Source of the DNA: Pseudonocardiales bacterium
Lineage (GTDB): Bacteria > Actinomycetota > Actinomycetes > Mycobacteriales > Jatrophihabitantaceae
Assembly: GCA_030840415.1 (NCBI GenBank)
Contig: JAVEEO010000546.1
Coordinates: 1 to 6,125, forward strand
Direction: 5' to 3'
DNA: 6,125 nt
Part shown: positions 1 through 6,125 of the stretch, in pieces
Numbering within the stretch: the first letter of the stretch is position 1
Layout: each line of letters starts with the position of its first letter
The notes under the pieces: model-generated
The model's input: only the letters and a program-made list of their open reading frames with translations
Told to the model about the DNA's origin: nothing
Databases searched by the model: none
Program-made: the position numbers and the translations under genes

Positions 1-1161
1 CTGCAGACGTCGACCCCGGACTTCGACTACCTGATGACGCTGCCGGCCTCGGCCCCGGTCCCGCTGACCGAGAACGGTGCCAACACCGGCTCCAAGTACA
101 CCCTGCACCCGCTGTCCAACGGCCCGTTCAAGTTCTCCAGCTACACCCCGGAGCAGCAGGTGGTGTGGGTCCGCAACGACAAGTGGGACGCCTCGACGGA
201 CAAGATCCGCAAGCCGCTGGTCGACAAGATCACGTTGAACATCAGCACCAACGCCGATGACAACGACAAGCAACTGCAGGCCGGCACCGCCGACGCGACC
301 GCGGACGGCAACGTGCAGACCGCGTTCCAGACCAACATCATCAACGACCCGAACCTGAAGAAGAACGCCGACGACCCGGTCTCGTCCTACACCCGGTACT
401 TCGCCATCTTCCCCTCGGTCAAGCCGCTGGACAACGTGCACTGCCGTCGGGCGATCTTCTACGCGGTGAACAAGGTCGACCTGCAGCGGGCCCGCGGTGG
501 GACCTACGGTGGCGACATCGCCCACACCATGGCGCAGCCGACCGTGCCCGGCCACGACCCGAAGGCCGACCCGTACCCCAGCGGCCCGGACAACACCGGT
601 GACCTGGCCAAGGCCAAGGACGAGCTGCAGCAGTGCGGCCAGCCCAACGGCTTTGCCACCAAGATGGCCTACGTCAACTCCGGTCGTGGCCCGGCGGTCT
701 TCACCGCCGCGCAGTCCGCGCTGGCCCGGGTCGGCATCAAGCTGTCGGCAGCCATCCACGCGCAGTCCGGTTACTACGGTGGCTACATCGGCAAGCCCGA
801 GACCGTCAAGAGCGTGGGCATCGGCATGGCCCAGGCCGCCTGGGGTTCTGACTACCCGACCGGTGGCGGTTTCTGGACCTCGATCGTGGCCAGCTACGCC
901 CCTCCCGGCGGTGGCAACTACACCCAGCTCAAGGACAAGAAGGTCGACGACCTGCTCGCCGAGGCCGCCAAGTCCACCGGCCGCCACGACGACCTGTTCA
1001 AGCAGCTCGACGCCCAGGTCATGACCGACGCCGTCAACCTGCCGTTCCTCTACGACAAGTCGTTGTACTACCGCAACCCGCGGTTGACCAACGTGCGCAA
1101 CAACTTCGCACTCGGTTCCACCTACGACTTCGTCAACATCGGCGTCAGCGATGGCAAGTAG
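1..1161 (+). CDS. ABC transporter substrate-binding protein, family 5 (oligopeptide/dipeptide type), C-terminal part
   Basis: This is the C-terminal 386 residues of an extracytoplasmic solute-binding protein. It is open at the left window edge, so the signal peptide, lipobox cysteine and first lobe lie outside. The segment NGPFKFSSYTPEQQVVWVRN (about residues 40-59 from the window edge) and the segment VHCRRAIFYAVNKVDL (146-161), followed by a Gly-rich stretch and a QP-VPG motif, are hallmarks of SBP_bac_5 proteins. The reading frame is open from base 1; the ATG at 34 is internal. Proteins of this family capture peptides, nickel or sugars outside the membrane and deliver them to a permease/ATPase complex; the ligand cannot be read here. 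Two cysteines (about 148 and 212) could form a disulfide. No permease gene follows, so partners are upstream or elsewhere. It ends with TAG; no clear terminator lies directly after it. Confidence 0.93.
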   Translation: MQTSTPDFDYLMTLPASAPVPLTENGANTGSKYTLHPLSNGPFKFSSYTPEQQVVWVRNDKWDASTDKIRKPLVDKITLNISTNADDNDKQLQAGTADATADGNVQTAFQTNIINDPNLKKNADDPVSSYTRYFAIFPSVKPLDNVHCRRAIFYAVNKVDLQRARGGTYGGDIAHTMAQPTVPGHDPKADPYPSGPDNTGDLAKAKDELQQCGQPNGFATKMAYVNSGRGPAVFTAAQSALARVGIKLSAAIHAQSGYYGGYIGKPETVKSVGIGMAQAAWGSDYPTGGGFWTSIVASYAPPGGGNYTQLKDKKVDDLLAEAAKSTGRHDDLFKQLDAQVMTDAVNLPFLYDKSLYYRNPRLTNVRNNFALGSTYDFVNIGVSDGK

Positions 1162-1234
1162 GTCCTCGAAGACCGAAGCGATGCAACCTACCGGCTACCA
1201 GCGCGTCTTGTGTGTGAAGGGGAACGACCGAACC

Positions 1235-1240
1235 AAGGAG
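1235..1240 (+). promoter_or_regulatory. Ribosome binding site of the proline-rich microprotein
   Basis: AAGGAG ends 7 bases before the ATG at 1248. It also settles the start: the nearer ATG at 1243 is followed by one codon and then a stop (ATG CCA TGA), so only 1248 opens a reading frame. Confidence 0.6.
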
Positions 1241-1247
1241 CCATGCC

Positions 1248-1385
1248 ATGAGCGATCCGAACAAACCCAATCCGGCGGGCAGCGGCCCGGTGCCACCACC
1301 GCCACCGCCACCGCCGAAGCAGCCCGATGACAATCCGCCGATGAACCCGAATCCGTACATGGGCGGCGGCTCGACCCCGCCCTGA
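1248..1385 (+). CDS. Proline-rich 45-residue microprotein
   Basis: A 45-residue ORF with a strong Shine-Dalgarno (AAGGAG at 1235-1240). It begins MSDPNKPNPAGSG, has an uninterrupted run of eight prolines (residues 16-23), then KQPDDNPPMNPNPYMGGGST and a final PP. About 40 percent of residues are Pro, with many Asn, Gly and Asp, and there is no Cys and no hydrophobic segment, so it should be disordered and cytosolic unless exported by an unseen route. The run of prolines would slow ribosomes without EF-P. It sits 86 bases after the binding-protein gene and ends 18 bases before a perfect hairpin, so it may be the last gene of that transcript or have its own promoter. I do not recognise the family and assign no function. 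The RBS, ATG and directly following hairpin support a real gene; low-complexity sequence is the main caveat. Confidence 0.6.
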   Translation: MSDPNKPNPAGSGPVPPPPPPPPKQPDDNPPMNPNPYMGGGSTPP

Positions 1386-1403
1386 CCGGCGCAACGATTC
1401 AAC

Positions 1404-1438
1404 CGAGTGCCCGGCCGAGAACCTCGGCCGGGCACTCG
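1404..1438. terminator. Perfect 16-bp hairpin between convergent genes (bidirectional terminator)
   Basis: The arms cgagtgcccggccgag and ctcggccgggcactcg are exact reverse complements around a three-base loop (aac). The hairpin lies 18 bases after the microprotein stop and one base beyond the hydrolase stop codon on the other strand, so it can end both transcripts. Neither side has a long T tract, which is common for actinobacterial terminators. Confidence 0.8.
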
Positions 1439-1439
1439 T

Positions 1440-2462
1440 TCAGTTCGGGCCCGAACCGGGTGCCTGCGCAACCAGCGCGTGCTCGCGCAGCCACCGGTCG
1501 AGGCGGGAGTAGGCGTGCGCCCTCGGCTCGGGCAGTGACAGGAACACATCATGGCGCGCACCGGGGACCGGCACGACGGTGGTCTCATTGCCGAGGCAGC
1601 CGGCCCAGCGCGCGATCTGCCGCACGTCCAGTACGGTGTCGGCCCGGTCGCTGAGCCCGGAGTACCGCGTCGAGAAGTGGGTGCGGTCCGAGCGCAGCAC
1701 CAGCGACGGCACCCCGACGTCCAGGCCGCGGTGCAGCCGGGCCTGGCCCCGGCGCACCGCGTTGAGCCAGCCGAGAGTCACCGGAAACCCGTCCAGCGGC
1801 TTGAGTTCCAGGTCGAAGCTCCATTCACCGGTACCGCTGGTGTGCAGGGTCGAGGTGTACCCGCTGGCGGGCAGCTTCAGCGGACGCAGGGGTTGCGCCC
1901 TGCCGAGGACGCGCAGCACCTGGGTCAACGGCCCCCGGTGCACGGCCTTGCCCTGCAGGTCCAGCCACGGGCTGTTGAGCACCAGCCCGGCGATCGGGGC
2001 GACCCGGCCGGCCCGGCGGCGGCGGTCCAGCCAGAGCGGCGCGATCAACCCACCCGTCGAGTGCGCGACCACGACCACCGGCTGGCCGGGATGCTCGCCG
2101 GCGACGATGTCCAGGGCCGCTTCGAGCTCGGCGTCGCAGCGGGCCAGGTCGGAGACGTAGTGCGCGGTCTGTCCGGGCCGGCGGGCCCGGCCGGACTTGC
2201 GCAGGTCGAGCGCGTAGAACGCCAGCCCCCGGCCGGCGAAGAAGTCCGCCAGGTCGGTCTGGAAGAAGTAGTCGGAGAAACCGTGCAGGTAGAGCACCGC
2301 GCCGTGCGAGAGCTCCACGGGACGCTGGGTGCGCCGCACCAGCACCGCCGCGATGGTGCCCTCGCCATCCGGGTCGCTACCCAGGTCGAGGACGTGCTGG
2401 GAGTAGCCGTCACCCAGGATGTCGGGCTGCCAGGTCGGATTCGATGTCTCGCTGCTCACCAC
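1440..2462 (-). CDS. Alpha/beta hydrolase, serine aminopeptidase S33 / lysophospholipase-like
   Basis: A 340-residue soluble alpha/beta-hydrolase of the Hydrolase_4 (S33, monoglyceride lipase-like) type, predicted to hydrolyse an ester or amide bond by a Ser-His-acid triad. The oxyanion-hole segment is YLHGF (58-62). The nucleophile is Ser135 in AHSTGG (133-138), a variant of GxSxG. The histidine is His304 in GARHDVFLS. The acid is probably Asp275 in the ADTVLD stretch, with Asp259 or Asp272 as alternatives. There is no signal peptide or membrane segment. The start is one of two adjacent GTG codons (2460-2462 or 2457-2459). There is no good Shine-Dalgarno, but a TACCGT -10 element at 2466-2471 would place the transcript start at about the second GTG, which suggests leaderless translation. 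The substrate cannot be inferred. It is convergent with the genes to its left and divergent from the small genes to its right. Confidence 0.92.
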   Translation of the reverse strand: MVSSETSNPTWQPDILGDGYSQHVLDLGSDPDGEGTIAAVLVRRTQRPVELSHGAVLYLHGFSDYFFQTDLADFFAGRGLAFYALDLRKSGRARRPGQTAHYVSDLARCDAELEAALDIVAGEHPGQPVVVVAHSTGGLIAPLWLDRRRRAGRVAPIAGLVLNSPWLDLQGKAVHRGPLTQVLRVLGRAQPLRPLKLPASGYTSTLHTSGTGEWSFDLELKPLDGFPVTLGWLNAVRRGQARLHRGLDVGVPSLVLRSDRTHFSTRYSGLSDRADTVLDVRQIARWAGCLGNETTVVPVPGARHDVFLSLPEPRAHAYSRLDRWLREHALVAQAPGSGPN

Positions 2463-2465
2463 CAG

Positions 2466-2471
2466 ACGGTA
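2466..2471 (-). promoter_or_regulatory. Putative -10 element for leaderless transcription of the hydrolase
   Basis: On the - strand TACCGT (a TANNNT -10) is followed by CTG and then GTG GTG. Normal -10 to +1 spacing puts the first base of the mRNA at the second GTG (2459). I see no convincing -35, which is usual for actinobacterial promoters. Inference from motif and spacing only. Confidence 0.4.
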
Positions 2472-2627
2472 GCCAGCGGCACGCCTCGCTGGCGGAGCGG
2501 GGCCACGGTGGCCGGTTGCGCCCGGTAGCTGGTCGAGGCCGGCCGTGCCGGATAGGGAGTAGGGTCATAGATGCCACGGTGCCCACTCCGGCAGCTTGTC
2601 GGACCGGCTGTGGCGACAGGCAAATCT

Positions 2628-2644
2628 GACCCGGCCACCGGGTC
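2628..2644. promoter_or_regulatory. 7-bp perfect inverted repeat upstream of the Cys/His small protein
   Basis: gacccgg-cca-ccgggtc is a perfect 7-bp inverted repeat with a three-base centre, 13 bases before the ATG at 2658. It could be an operator or a leader hairpin. In GC-rich DNA such a repeat can arise by chance. Confidence 0.3.
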
Positions 2645-2657
2645 TGCGAGGCCCCAC

Positions 2658-2867
2658 ATGACGCAGGCAACCCAGACAGTGACGGCATCCGAGCCCGAGG
2701 ATCTGCTGTGCGCGGCATGCGGGCACTCGGTGCGGGTTCACGACGCCACCGCCACCCGCTACTGCGCCGCCACCGAAGCCAGCGGAGCCGTTCGGGGCTG
2801 CTTGTGCCCGCCGGATGCCCTTTCCACCGGCGTGCAGCGGCTGCGGACCACCCAGCCCTTCCGGTGA
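2658..2867 (+). CDS. Small Cys/His-rich protein resembling the RGCVC family
   Basis: A 69-residue protein with a compact putative metal-binding core: C18-x2-C21-G-H23, then H28-D29, then R34-Y35-C36, then R46-G-C48-L-C50. The order CxxCGH...HD...RYCAAT...RGCxC matches the small actinobacterial RGCVC-type proteins as I remember them, here with RGCLC. Four or five cysteines and two histidines in 33 residues suggest a structural zinc site or a redox-active cluster; the function of the family is unknown to me. The start at ATG 2658 is preferred because GAGG lies six bases upstream and the core then sits close to the N-terminus. An in-frame ATG at 2571 would add 29 residues that look unlike coding sequence. 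It begins a run of three + strand genes, the next starting 45 bases downstream. Confidence 0.7.
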   Translation: MTQATQTVTASEPEDLLCAACGHSVRVHDATATRYCAATEASGAVRGCLCPPDALSTGVQRLRTTQPFR

Positions 2868-2901
2868 GCAGCGGGTGCTGTCCACCATCTCTGCCAACCC
2901 T

Positions 2902-2906
2902 GGGAG
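2902..2906 (+). promoter_or_regulatory. Ribosome binding site of the Lys-rich small protein
   Basis: GGGAG with six bases to the ATG at 2913 supports translation of the short ORF that follows. Confidence 0.5.
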
Positions 2907-2912
2907 CTACCG

Positions 2913-3029
2913 ATGTCCGGTAAGAGCAAGAACGGCCGCGAAATCCGCAAACCCAAGCAGGAGAAGAAGCTGCCCACCACCGAGATCTTCACGGCGGTAC
3001 CGAAAGCCGGACCCAAGAAGCCCAAGTAG
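2913..3029 (+). CDS. Lys-rich 38-residue conserved small protein
   Basis: The 38-residue product begins MSGKSKNGREIRKPKQEKK and ends GPKKPK. It has 12 lysines and 2 arginines against three glutamates, so it is strongly basic and probably disordered. The N-terminal pattern K-x-N-x-R-E-x-(K/R)-K-P-K is like short uncharacterised basic proteins found in many bacteria (often annotated hypothetical). A nucleic-acid- or ribosome-binding role would suit its charge, but that is inference. GGGAG lies six bases upstream. It sits 45 bases after the Cys/His protein and 38 bases before the DinB gene; the latter may also have its own promoter, so whether the three are one operon is open. Confidence 0.72.
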   Translation: MSGKSKNGREIRKPKQEKKLPTTEIFTAVPKAGPKKPK

Positions 3030-3033
3030 GCCG

Positions 3034-3060
3034 TTGCCGGCTCCGGGGATCGACTACCGT
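3034..3060 (+). promoter_or_regulatory. Putative promoter giving a leaderless DinB-family transcript
   Basis: TTGCCG (3034-3039) and TACCGT (3055-3060) are separated by 15 bases. The -10 ends seven bases before the ATG at 3068, so transcription would start at or beside the start codon. The absence of a Shine-Dalgarno in those seven bases (cggcggc) agrees with leaderless translation. The 15-base spacer is shorter than ideal. Confidence 0.45.
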
Positions 3061-3067
3061 CGGCGGC

Positions 3068-3589
3068 ATGGACAGCGCATCTGAGCGGCAGCCGGACCTG
3101 GAAACCCAACGCGAGCCGGTCCCCCGCACCGACACCGGCGAACTCGACACCGCGCTGGCCTTCCTGGACTTCGTGCGCTCCTGCGTGCTCAAGAAGGCGG
3201 CCGGTCTGAGCGAGGAGCAGCTGCGCCGGCCCGTCGTGCCGAGCGGCACCTCGATCCTCGGCCTGATCCAGCACCTGACCGTGGGCGAACGCTTCTGGTT
3301 CGGCCACACTGTCGCCGGCATCGGCGAGGACGTCGACTTCGACTTCGACATGGTGGTGCCCGCCGAGCGGAGTGCGGCCGACGTCCTCGCCGATTTCCGC
3401 GCCGCGATCCAGCAGAGCAACGCGCTGATCCGCCGCATCGGCGATCCCGAGGCCCGGGTCGCGGTGCCGGTCGACGGGGAATACCTCAGCCTGCGCTGGG
3501 TGATCGCCCACGCGACCGGTGAGGCGACCCGGCACGCCGGCCATGCCGACATCCTGCGTGAGTTGATCGACGGCACCACCGGCCGCTGA
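3068..3589 (+). CDS. DinB-superfamily protein, DUF664 type
   Basis: A 173-residue helical-bundle protein of the DinB/YfiT-like superfamily. The C-terminal signature LRWVIAHATGEATRHAGHAD, followed by ILRELIDG (142-169), is typical of DUF664. The likely metal ligands are His69 in LIQHLTVGERFWF and the histidines of the C-terminal motif (148, 156, 159). Actinobacterial relatives include mycothiol-dependent transferases and detoxification enzymes, so a thiol-dependent role is plausible but not shown. The first 20 residues are polar and probably disordered. There is no signal peptide and the length is normal for the family. The ATG at 3068 fits a leaderless promoter. A stem-loop 14 bases after the stop probably ends the transcript. 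Confidence 0.92.
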   Translation: MDSASERQPDLETQREPVPRTDTGELDTALAFLDFVRSCVLKKAAGLSEEQLRRPVVPSGTSILGLIQHLTVGERFWFGHTVAGIGEDVDFDFDMVVPAERSAADVLADFRAAIQQSNALIRRIGDPEARVAVPVDGEYLSLRWVIAHATGEATRHAGHADILRELIDGTTGR

Positions 3590-3602
3590 GCGCATCCGTA
3601 CG

Positions 3603-3636
3603 CCGGCCCCCGGGCTTCGCCCCGGCAACGGGCCGG
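3603..3636 (+). terminator. Two-tier hairpin after the DinB gene
   Basis: The outer arms ccggccc (3603-3609) and gggccgg (3630-3636) pair exactly. Inside, ccggg (3610-3614) pairs with cccgg (3621-3625), leaving a six-base loop and a four-base bulge. It is placed 14 bases after the stop codon and has no U tract. Probably a Rho-independent-like terminator or 3'-end stabiliser. Confidence 0.55.
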
Positions 3637-3651
3637 TTCGCTGTGGGCCGA

Positions 3652-3657
3652 TACCGT
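3652..3657 (+). promoter_or_regulatory. Possible -10 element ahead of the doubtful ORF at 3693
   Basis: TACCGT, the same hexamer found before the hydrolase and DinB genes, would start transcription near 3664 and give a leader of about 28 bases containing GGAGG. No recognisable -35. Confidence 0.25.
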
Positions 3658-3692
3658 CGCGGGCGGCGACGGCGACGGTGGAGGATGCAGCA

Positions 3693-3887
3693 ATGCGGCC
3701 AGCGTACCCTGCGAGCCCCGTTCCGAGCCCGGGTGGTGAACTGCTGGGCCGGCCTGGCGGTGGCATCTCACTCGCCGCTGTGTTCACCCCGCTGTGTTCA
3801 CCGTTCGAGGCGCGGCTCGACGGCCTGCTGTCCGCGGCCGAGGCGCATCCGCCCGAGCGTGGCGGCCCACCGCTACCGGCCTCCTGA
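3693..3887 (+). CDS. Doubtful small ORF with strong RBS and an internal tandem duplication
   Basis: 64 codons from ATG 3693 to TGA. GGAGG (3680-3684) lies eight bases upstream, which is the best Shine-Dalgarno in this stretch. The product starts MRPAYPASPVPSPGG and contains FEARLDGLLSAAEAH, the only part with ordinary protein-like composition; I recognise no domain. The ORF contains a 14-bp direct tandem repeat (3776-3803). Because 14 is not a multiple of three, the repeat shifts the frame, so the present ORF may be two halves from different frames, i.e. a gene remnant. It could equally be non-coding DNA with chance signals. This is the only candidate gene in the 3590-3917 gap. Confidence 0.3.
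   Translation: MRPAYPASPVPSPGGELLGRPGGGISLAAVFTPLCSPFEARLDGLLSAAEAHPPERGGPPLPAS
3776..3803. repeat. 14-bp tandem duplication
   Basis: cgctgtgttcacc occurs at 3776-3788 and again at 3790-3802 in direct orientation with a period of 14. It looks like a replication-slippage duplication and alters the downstream reading frame. Confidence 0.75.
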
Positions 3888-3917
3888 CCGGCTGCGGCAT
3901 CGGCTACGACGCGGTGA

Positions 3918-5118
<1,201 letters not shown>

Positions 5119-5140
<22 letters not shown>

Positions 5141-5724
5141 GACTCGCCGTTCGATGCCGTCGGCAACGCCGTGTCACCGGAGGCCGCCAGCTTGGCCAGC
5201 AGATCGGAGATGGACCTCGCCACGTCGGCCTCGTCGTGCCTGAAGTCGGTGAGGAACGAGTGCAGGGCGTGCTTGATCAGGTGCAATTCGGCCGGGTTCA
5301 GCTTGACGGTGGCCGCCCGGTCACCAGCACCCGCCTCGATATCTGCCAGCGCGGCCGTGAGTCTGGACCTGGCTTCGGCCGCGATCGGATGCAGCCGTGC
5401 CTCGTCGGCGACGCCCAGGAGCAGGTCTGGATCGGCCACCTGCACCAGGGTGGTGTCGGCGTCCACGGCGCGCACCACGACATTGCAGGGCAGCAGCAGG
5501 CCGATCGAGGGATCTACCTCGAGGGCACGGTGGGCCAGGGCCGGCATGCAGGCGCCGAGAATCAGATAGGGCGGCATCTCCACGTCCAGTTTCGCCTTCA
5601 TGGTCGCCGCCACGTCGATCTCGGTCAGGATTCCGAAGCCCCGGGTCGCCAGGGCATCCTTGGCCCGCTCGACCGCCTCGGTGAAGCCGACCCCCACCGT
5701 GAGATCAATCCCGTAACCAGACAT
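5119..5724 (-). CDS. DUF302 protein with extra C-terminal helical domain
   Basis: A 201-residue protein. Residues 1-133 form a DUF302 domain: FTEAVERAKDALATRGFGIL at 14-33, then KLDVEMPPYLILGACMP (45-61) and the family hallmark GLLLPCNVVVR (75-85); Cys59 and Cys80 fall in the two most conserved segments. DUF302 has no established biochemical role that I know of; it is often found beside redox and stress genes. Residues 136-180 add a second unit, VKLNPAELHLIKHALHSFLT and then DFRHDEADVARSISDLLAKL, which reads like a small two-helix protein fused to the end. The start is ATG 5722-5724 because AAGGAG lies five bases upstream and family similarity begins there; upstream in-frame codons are not domain-like. 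It is the first gene of the operon 115 bases downstream of a DosR-like box, and its end overlaps the next gene by 22 bases. Confidence 0.88.
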
Positions 5725-5729
5725 GACCG

Positions 5730-5735
5730 CTCCTT
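5730..5735 (-). promoter_or_regulatory. Ribosome binding site that fixes the DUF302 start
   Basis: AAGGAG on the - strand, five bases before the ATG at 5722-5724. It excludes the in-frame upstream extension to 5877. Confidence 0.7.
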
Positions 5736-5749
5736 CAGTTGTCCCCGGA

Positions 5750-5773
5750 CCCCGGCCCGAAGCGCTGCCGGGG
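5750..5773 (-). promoter_or_regulatory. Leader hairpin upstream of the DUF302 gene
   Basis: ccccggc (5750-5756) and gccgggg (5767-5773) pair exactly around a ten-base loop containing agcgct. It would form in the 5' untranslated region, ending 25 bases before the start codon and about 14 bases before the ribosome binding site. Possible effect on translation or mRNA stability; chance is possible at this GC content. Confidence 0.3.
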
Positions 5774-5839
5774 CGGGCCGTTCTCCTGTGGGCTGACAAT
5801 GTGTCCGCTGCCCAGCCTTGCCCCGTGCAGCCGTGCCGT

Positions 5840-5859
5840 CGCGGGCCGAAAGTCCCGAC
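5840..5859 (-). promoter_or_regulatory. DosR (DevR)-box-like operator
   Basis: On the - strand the core is GGGACTTTCGGCCC (5843-5856). Against the mycobacterial DosR consensus TTSGGGACTWWAGTCCCSAA the 20-base site matches at 15 positions, including the complete left half GGGACT and the CCC of the right half. It lies in the 160-base gap between the 2TM remnant and the DUF302 gene, 115 bases before the DUF302 start and in the orientation of that operon. DosR activates genes under hypoxia, nitric oxide and carbon monoxide. The regulator gene is not in the window, and I see no second strong box, only a poor GGGCCGTTTCGCG stretch upstream (near 5863-5875). Confidence 0.6.
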
Positions 5860-5886
5860 AATCGCGAAACGGCCCACACTGGACGG

Positions 5887-6125
5887 TCACTTCTTCAGGC
5901 GCTCGATCTCCTCGCGGATCCGCGTCTCGTCCAGCTCGTCGTCGCGGTAGACGTCCCAGGCGTTCATCACCACGCCGATCCCCCAGCCCACCATCGGAAA
6001 GACGGGCCAGAAGAAGCCCGAGCGGCTGGTGACGGCCCAGATGATCACAAGAACGAGTTCACCAGGGCGTAGATCAGCAGATGGCCGTGAAAGTCATGGC
6101 GCCTCTTGAGCCGTTTTATGGCTCG
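5887..6125 (-). pseudogene. 2TM-domain protein gene broken by a one-base frameshift (5' end outside the window)
   Basis: The coding sequence enters from the right edge and reads AIKRLKRRHDFHGHLLIYAL and VNSFL, then meets TGA at 6045-6047. Shifting by one base at about 6046-6051 restores VIIWAVTSRSGFFWPVFPMV, GWGIGVVMNAWDVYRDDELD and EIERLKK up to the stop at 5887-5889. Together these form a standard 2TM domain (two hydrophobic helices, FFWP and GWGIG turns, then a charged tail). The intact protein would be a small inner-membrane protein, sometimes fused to other domains; its function is unknown. A GTG at 6046-6048 could start a 53-residue fragment with only the second helix and no first one. 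Whether the missing base is a true mutation or a sequencing error cannot be decided here. Confidence 0.8.

Noticed and set aside
1..6. CTGCAG at the window start as a cloning junction
   Set aside because: It encodes Leu-Gln in frame with the binding protein, and a six-base site alone is no evidence.
1145..1588. - strand ORF with a poly-Gly run
   Set aside because: The Gly run is the complement of the CCN proline repeats of the microprotein; it crosses the terminator hairpin and has no domain.
1551..2528. 325-codon + strand ORF
   Set aside because: Antisense to the alpha/beta hydrolase; Arg/Pro/Gln-rich without domains, a typical shadow in high-GC DNA.
2759..3787. 342-codon - strand ORF
   Set aside because: Antisense to the DinB gene and small genes; no recognisable domain, and DinB homology is clear on the other strand.
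5746..5759. Second DosR box (GGACCCCGGCCC)
   Set aside because: The spacing between the half-sites is wrong and the central ACTTT is absent; it is GC-rich sequence only.
5725..5877. Upstream in-frame extension of the DUF302 protein
   Set aside because: The ribosome binding site at 5730-5735 and the start of family similarity fix the start at 5724; the extension covers the leader and the DosR-like box.

Overview
The window comes from a high-GC actinobacterium. The GC-rich third codon positions, a family-5 solute-binding protein, a small RGCVC-type protein, a DUF664/DinB protein and a DosR-like operator all point to Actinomycetota, with mycobacteria or related lineages most likely. Genus and species cannot be named from this sequence.

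Layout. 1-1161 (+) is the C-terminal 386 residues of an extracytoplasmic peptide-type ABC-transporter binding protein. 1248-1385 (+) encodes a 45-residue proline-rich microprotein. A perfect 16-bp hairpin (1404-1438) separates it from the convergent alpha/beta hydrolase at 1440-2462 (-). From 2658 three genes run on the + strand: a 69-residue Cys/His protein (2658-2867), a 38-residue Lys-rich protein (2913-3029) and a DinB/DUF664 protein (3068-3589). The last ends at a terminator-like hairpin. 3590-3917 has no confident gene: it holds that hairpin, a possible promoter, and a doubtful 64-codon ORF with a good ribosome binding site that is interrupted by a 14-bp tandem duplication.

From 3918 to the end everything is on the - strand. 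In transcription order: a 2TM-domain gene (5887 to the window edge, broken by a one-base frameshift); a 160-base leader with a DosR-box-like palindrome (5840-5859); a DUF302 protein with an extra C-terminal helical domain (5119-5724); a small helical protein (4793-5140); and a glyceraldehyde-3-phosphate dehydrogenase gene (3918-4875) that is clearly a pseudogene. The dehydrogenase has an out-of-frame internal deletion, a premature stop just before the conserved EWGYS segment, and a further one-base loss after it.

Interpretation. The - strand block looks like an oxygen- or redox-responsive (DosR-type) operon that is being lost: its operator-like site and first gene are intact, while the genes at both ends are inactivated. 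The + strand genes and the hydrolase read through cleanly, so a generally poor sequence is not the simplest explanation, although single-base errors cannot be excluded at the two one-base lesions. I see no new multi-gene system. The best leads are the decaying operon, its operator, and three small proteins.
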